Positions 63,806-64,000 of a DNA stretch of 64,000 nucleotides are shown piece by piece. Within the stretch, counting starts at the first letter, position 1, and every line of letters begins with the position of its first letter. The notes under the pieces were generated by a model. That model did no database searches, had not been told where the DNA came from, and was given only the letters and a program-made list of their open reading frames with translations. The position numbers and the translations under genes were made by a program. The DNA lies in assembly GCA_963997635.1 (NCBI GenBank), contig CAXEND010000001.1, positions 124,001-188,000 on the forward strand, read 5' to 3'. Source of the stretch: GCA-2728135 sp002728135 (GTDB taxonomy: Bacteria; Pseudomonadota; Alphaproteobacteria; UBA828).

Positions 63806-64000
63806 ATGAACAAAAAAAATCTTTACATATATGCAATATTAGGCACATCAAGGCCAAAGAGTTATACAGGATATGCTCTAGATTTGGTTGTTGATGAGTT
63901 ATTGTCTGATAGATTCCAAAATATAAAATCTGTTGAGATTTTAAGACCAAATCACGTTAGTTTAGATTTTCCTGATATTATTTCAGGTGATAGCGATGCA
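63806..64000 (+). CDS. NADPH-dependent FMN reductase-like flavoprotein (3' end outside window)
   Basis: The first 65 codons of a gene cut by the window end. The N-terminus YIYAILGTSRPKSYTGYALD has the flavin-phosphate loop GTSRPKSYT of the flavodoxin-like NAD(P)H-dependent FMN reductase family, followed by a helix (ALDLVVDELLSDRF) and a second strand (SVEILRP). The ribosome site is weak. Family assignment rests on this short stretch only. Confidence 0.65.
   Translation, partial: MNKKNLYIYAILGTSRPKSYTGYALDLVVDELLSDRFQNIKSVEILRPNHVSLDFPDIISGDSDA

Noticed and set aside
1..64000. CRISPR arrays, insertion sequences, prophage or tRNA genes
   Set aside because: No regularly spaced repeats, transposase or integrase genes, or tRNA-like cloverleaf sequences were seen on either strand.

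Overview
The window is a stretch of an AT-rich alphaproteobacterial chromosome, most likely a free-living marine lineage near Rhodospirillales. I infer this from four things: the gene orders carA-carB-greA, yqeY-dnaG-rpoD and rnpB-mraZ-…-ftsZ-lpxC-bamD-recN-ligA; meso-diaminopimelate-type MurE; the mlaA-mlaC pair; and the AT-rich spacers. I see no tRNA, rRNA, insertion sequence, prophage or CRISPR array. The species cannot be named from sequence alone.

Region 1 (1-13507) is the accessory part and the most interesting. A 5'-truncated CHASE2 adenylate cyclase faces a TolC-family protein. Behind these lies a tightly packed minus-strand cluster, read from 13507 down to 3219: a tetraheme c554-type cytochrome; a protein fusing cyclic-nucleotide-binding domains to four [4Fe-4S] clusters; a membrane b cytochrome with two H-X13-H pairs; a membrane-anchored decaheme cytochrome with a cysteine-repeat domain on the cytoplasmic side; a pentaheme c554-like cytochrome; an outer-membrane beta-barrel; and a membrane-anchored flavin/[2Fe-2S] NAD(P)H reductase. 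Several stop/start codons overlap (ATGA). Together these parts could form a redox route from cytoplasmic NAD(P)H or ferredoxin through the inner membrane and periplasm to the outer membrane. I do not recognise it as a named system. It is my main candidate for something undescribed.

Region 2 (13754-18111) holds carbon-metabolism enzymes: an acetolactate-synthase-like ThDP enzyme, an AcuI-type acrylyl-CoA reductase and an aldehyde dehydrogenase. Region 3 (18200-29418) is core information processing and pyrimidine/arginine precursor synthesis: greA, carB and carA on the minus strand, then yqeY, dnaG, rpoD and an azlCD amino-acid exporter on the plus strand.

Region 4 (29488-54642) is a complete division and cell-wall cluster on the minus strand: mraZ, rsmH, ftsL, ftsI, murE, murF, mraY, murD, ftsW, murG, murC, murB, ddl, ftsQ, ftsA, ftsZ, lpxC, bamD, recN, ligA. 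It is preceded by RNase P RNA. Most genes overlap or abut, so they are probably co-transcribed from a promoter near 54000 that carries TGGGA repeats like known MraZ operators. A strong 14-bp hairpin separates ftsZ from lpxC.

Region 5 (54658-64000) contains an AmpD/AmiD-type amidase, a DMT exporter and a DjlA-like co-chaperone (minus strand), a fused HyuA-HyuB hydantoinase/oxoprolinase, the lipid-asymmetry pair mlaA-mlaC, a cold-shock protein with its terminator and an unusual upstream island, and the start of an NAD(P)H-dependent FMN reductase cut by the window end.
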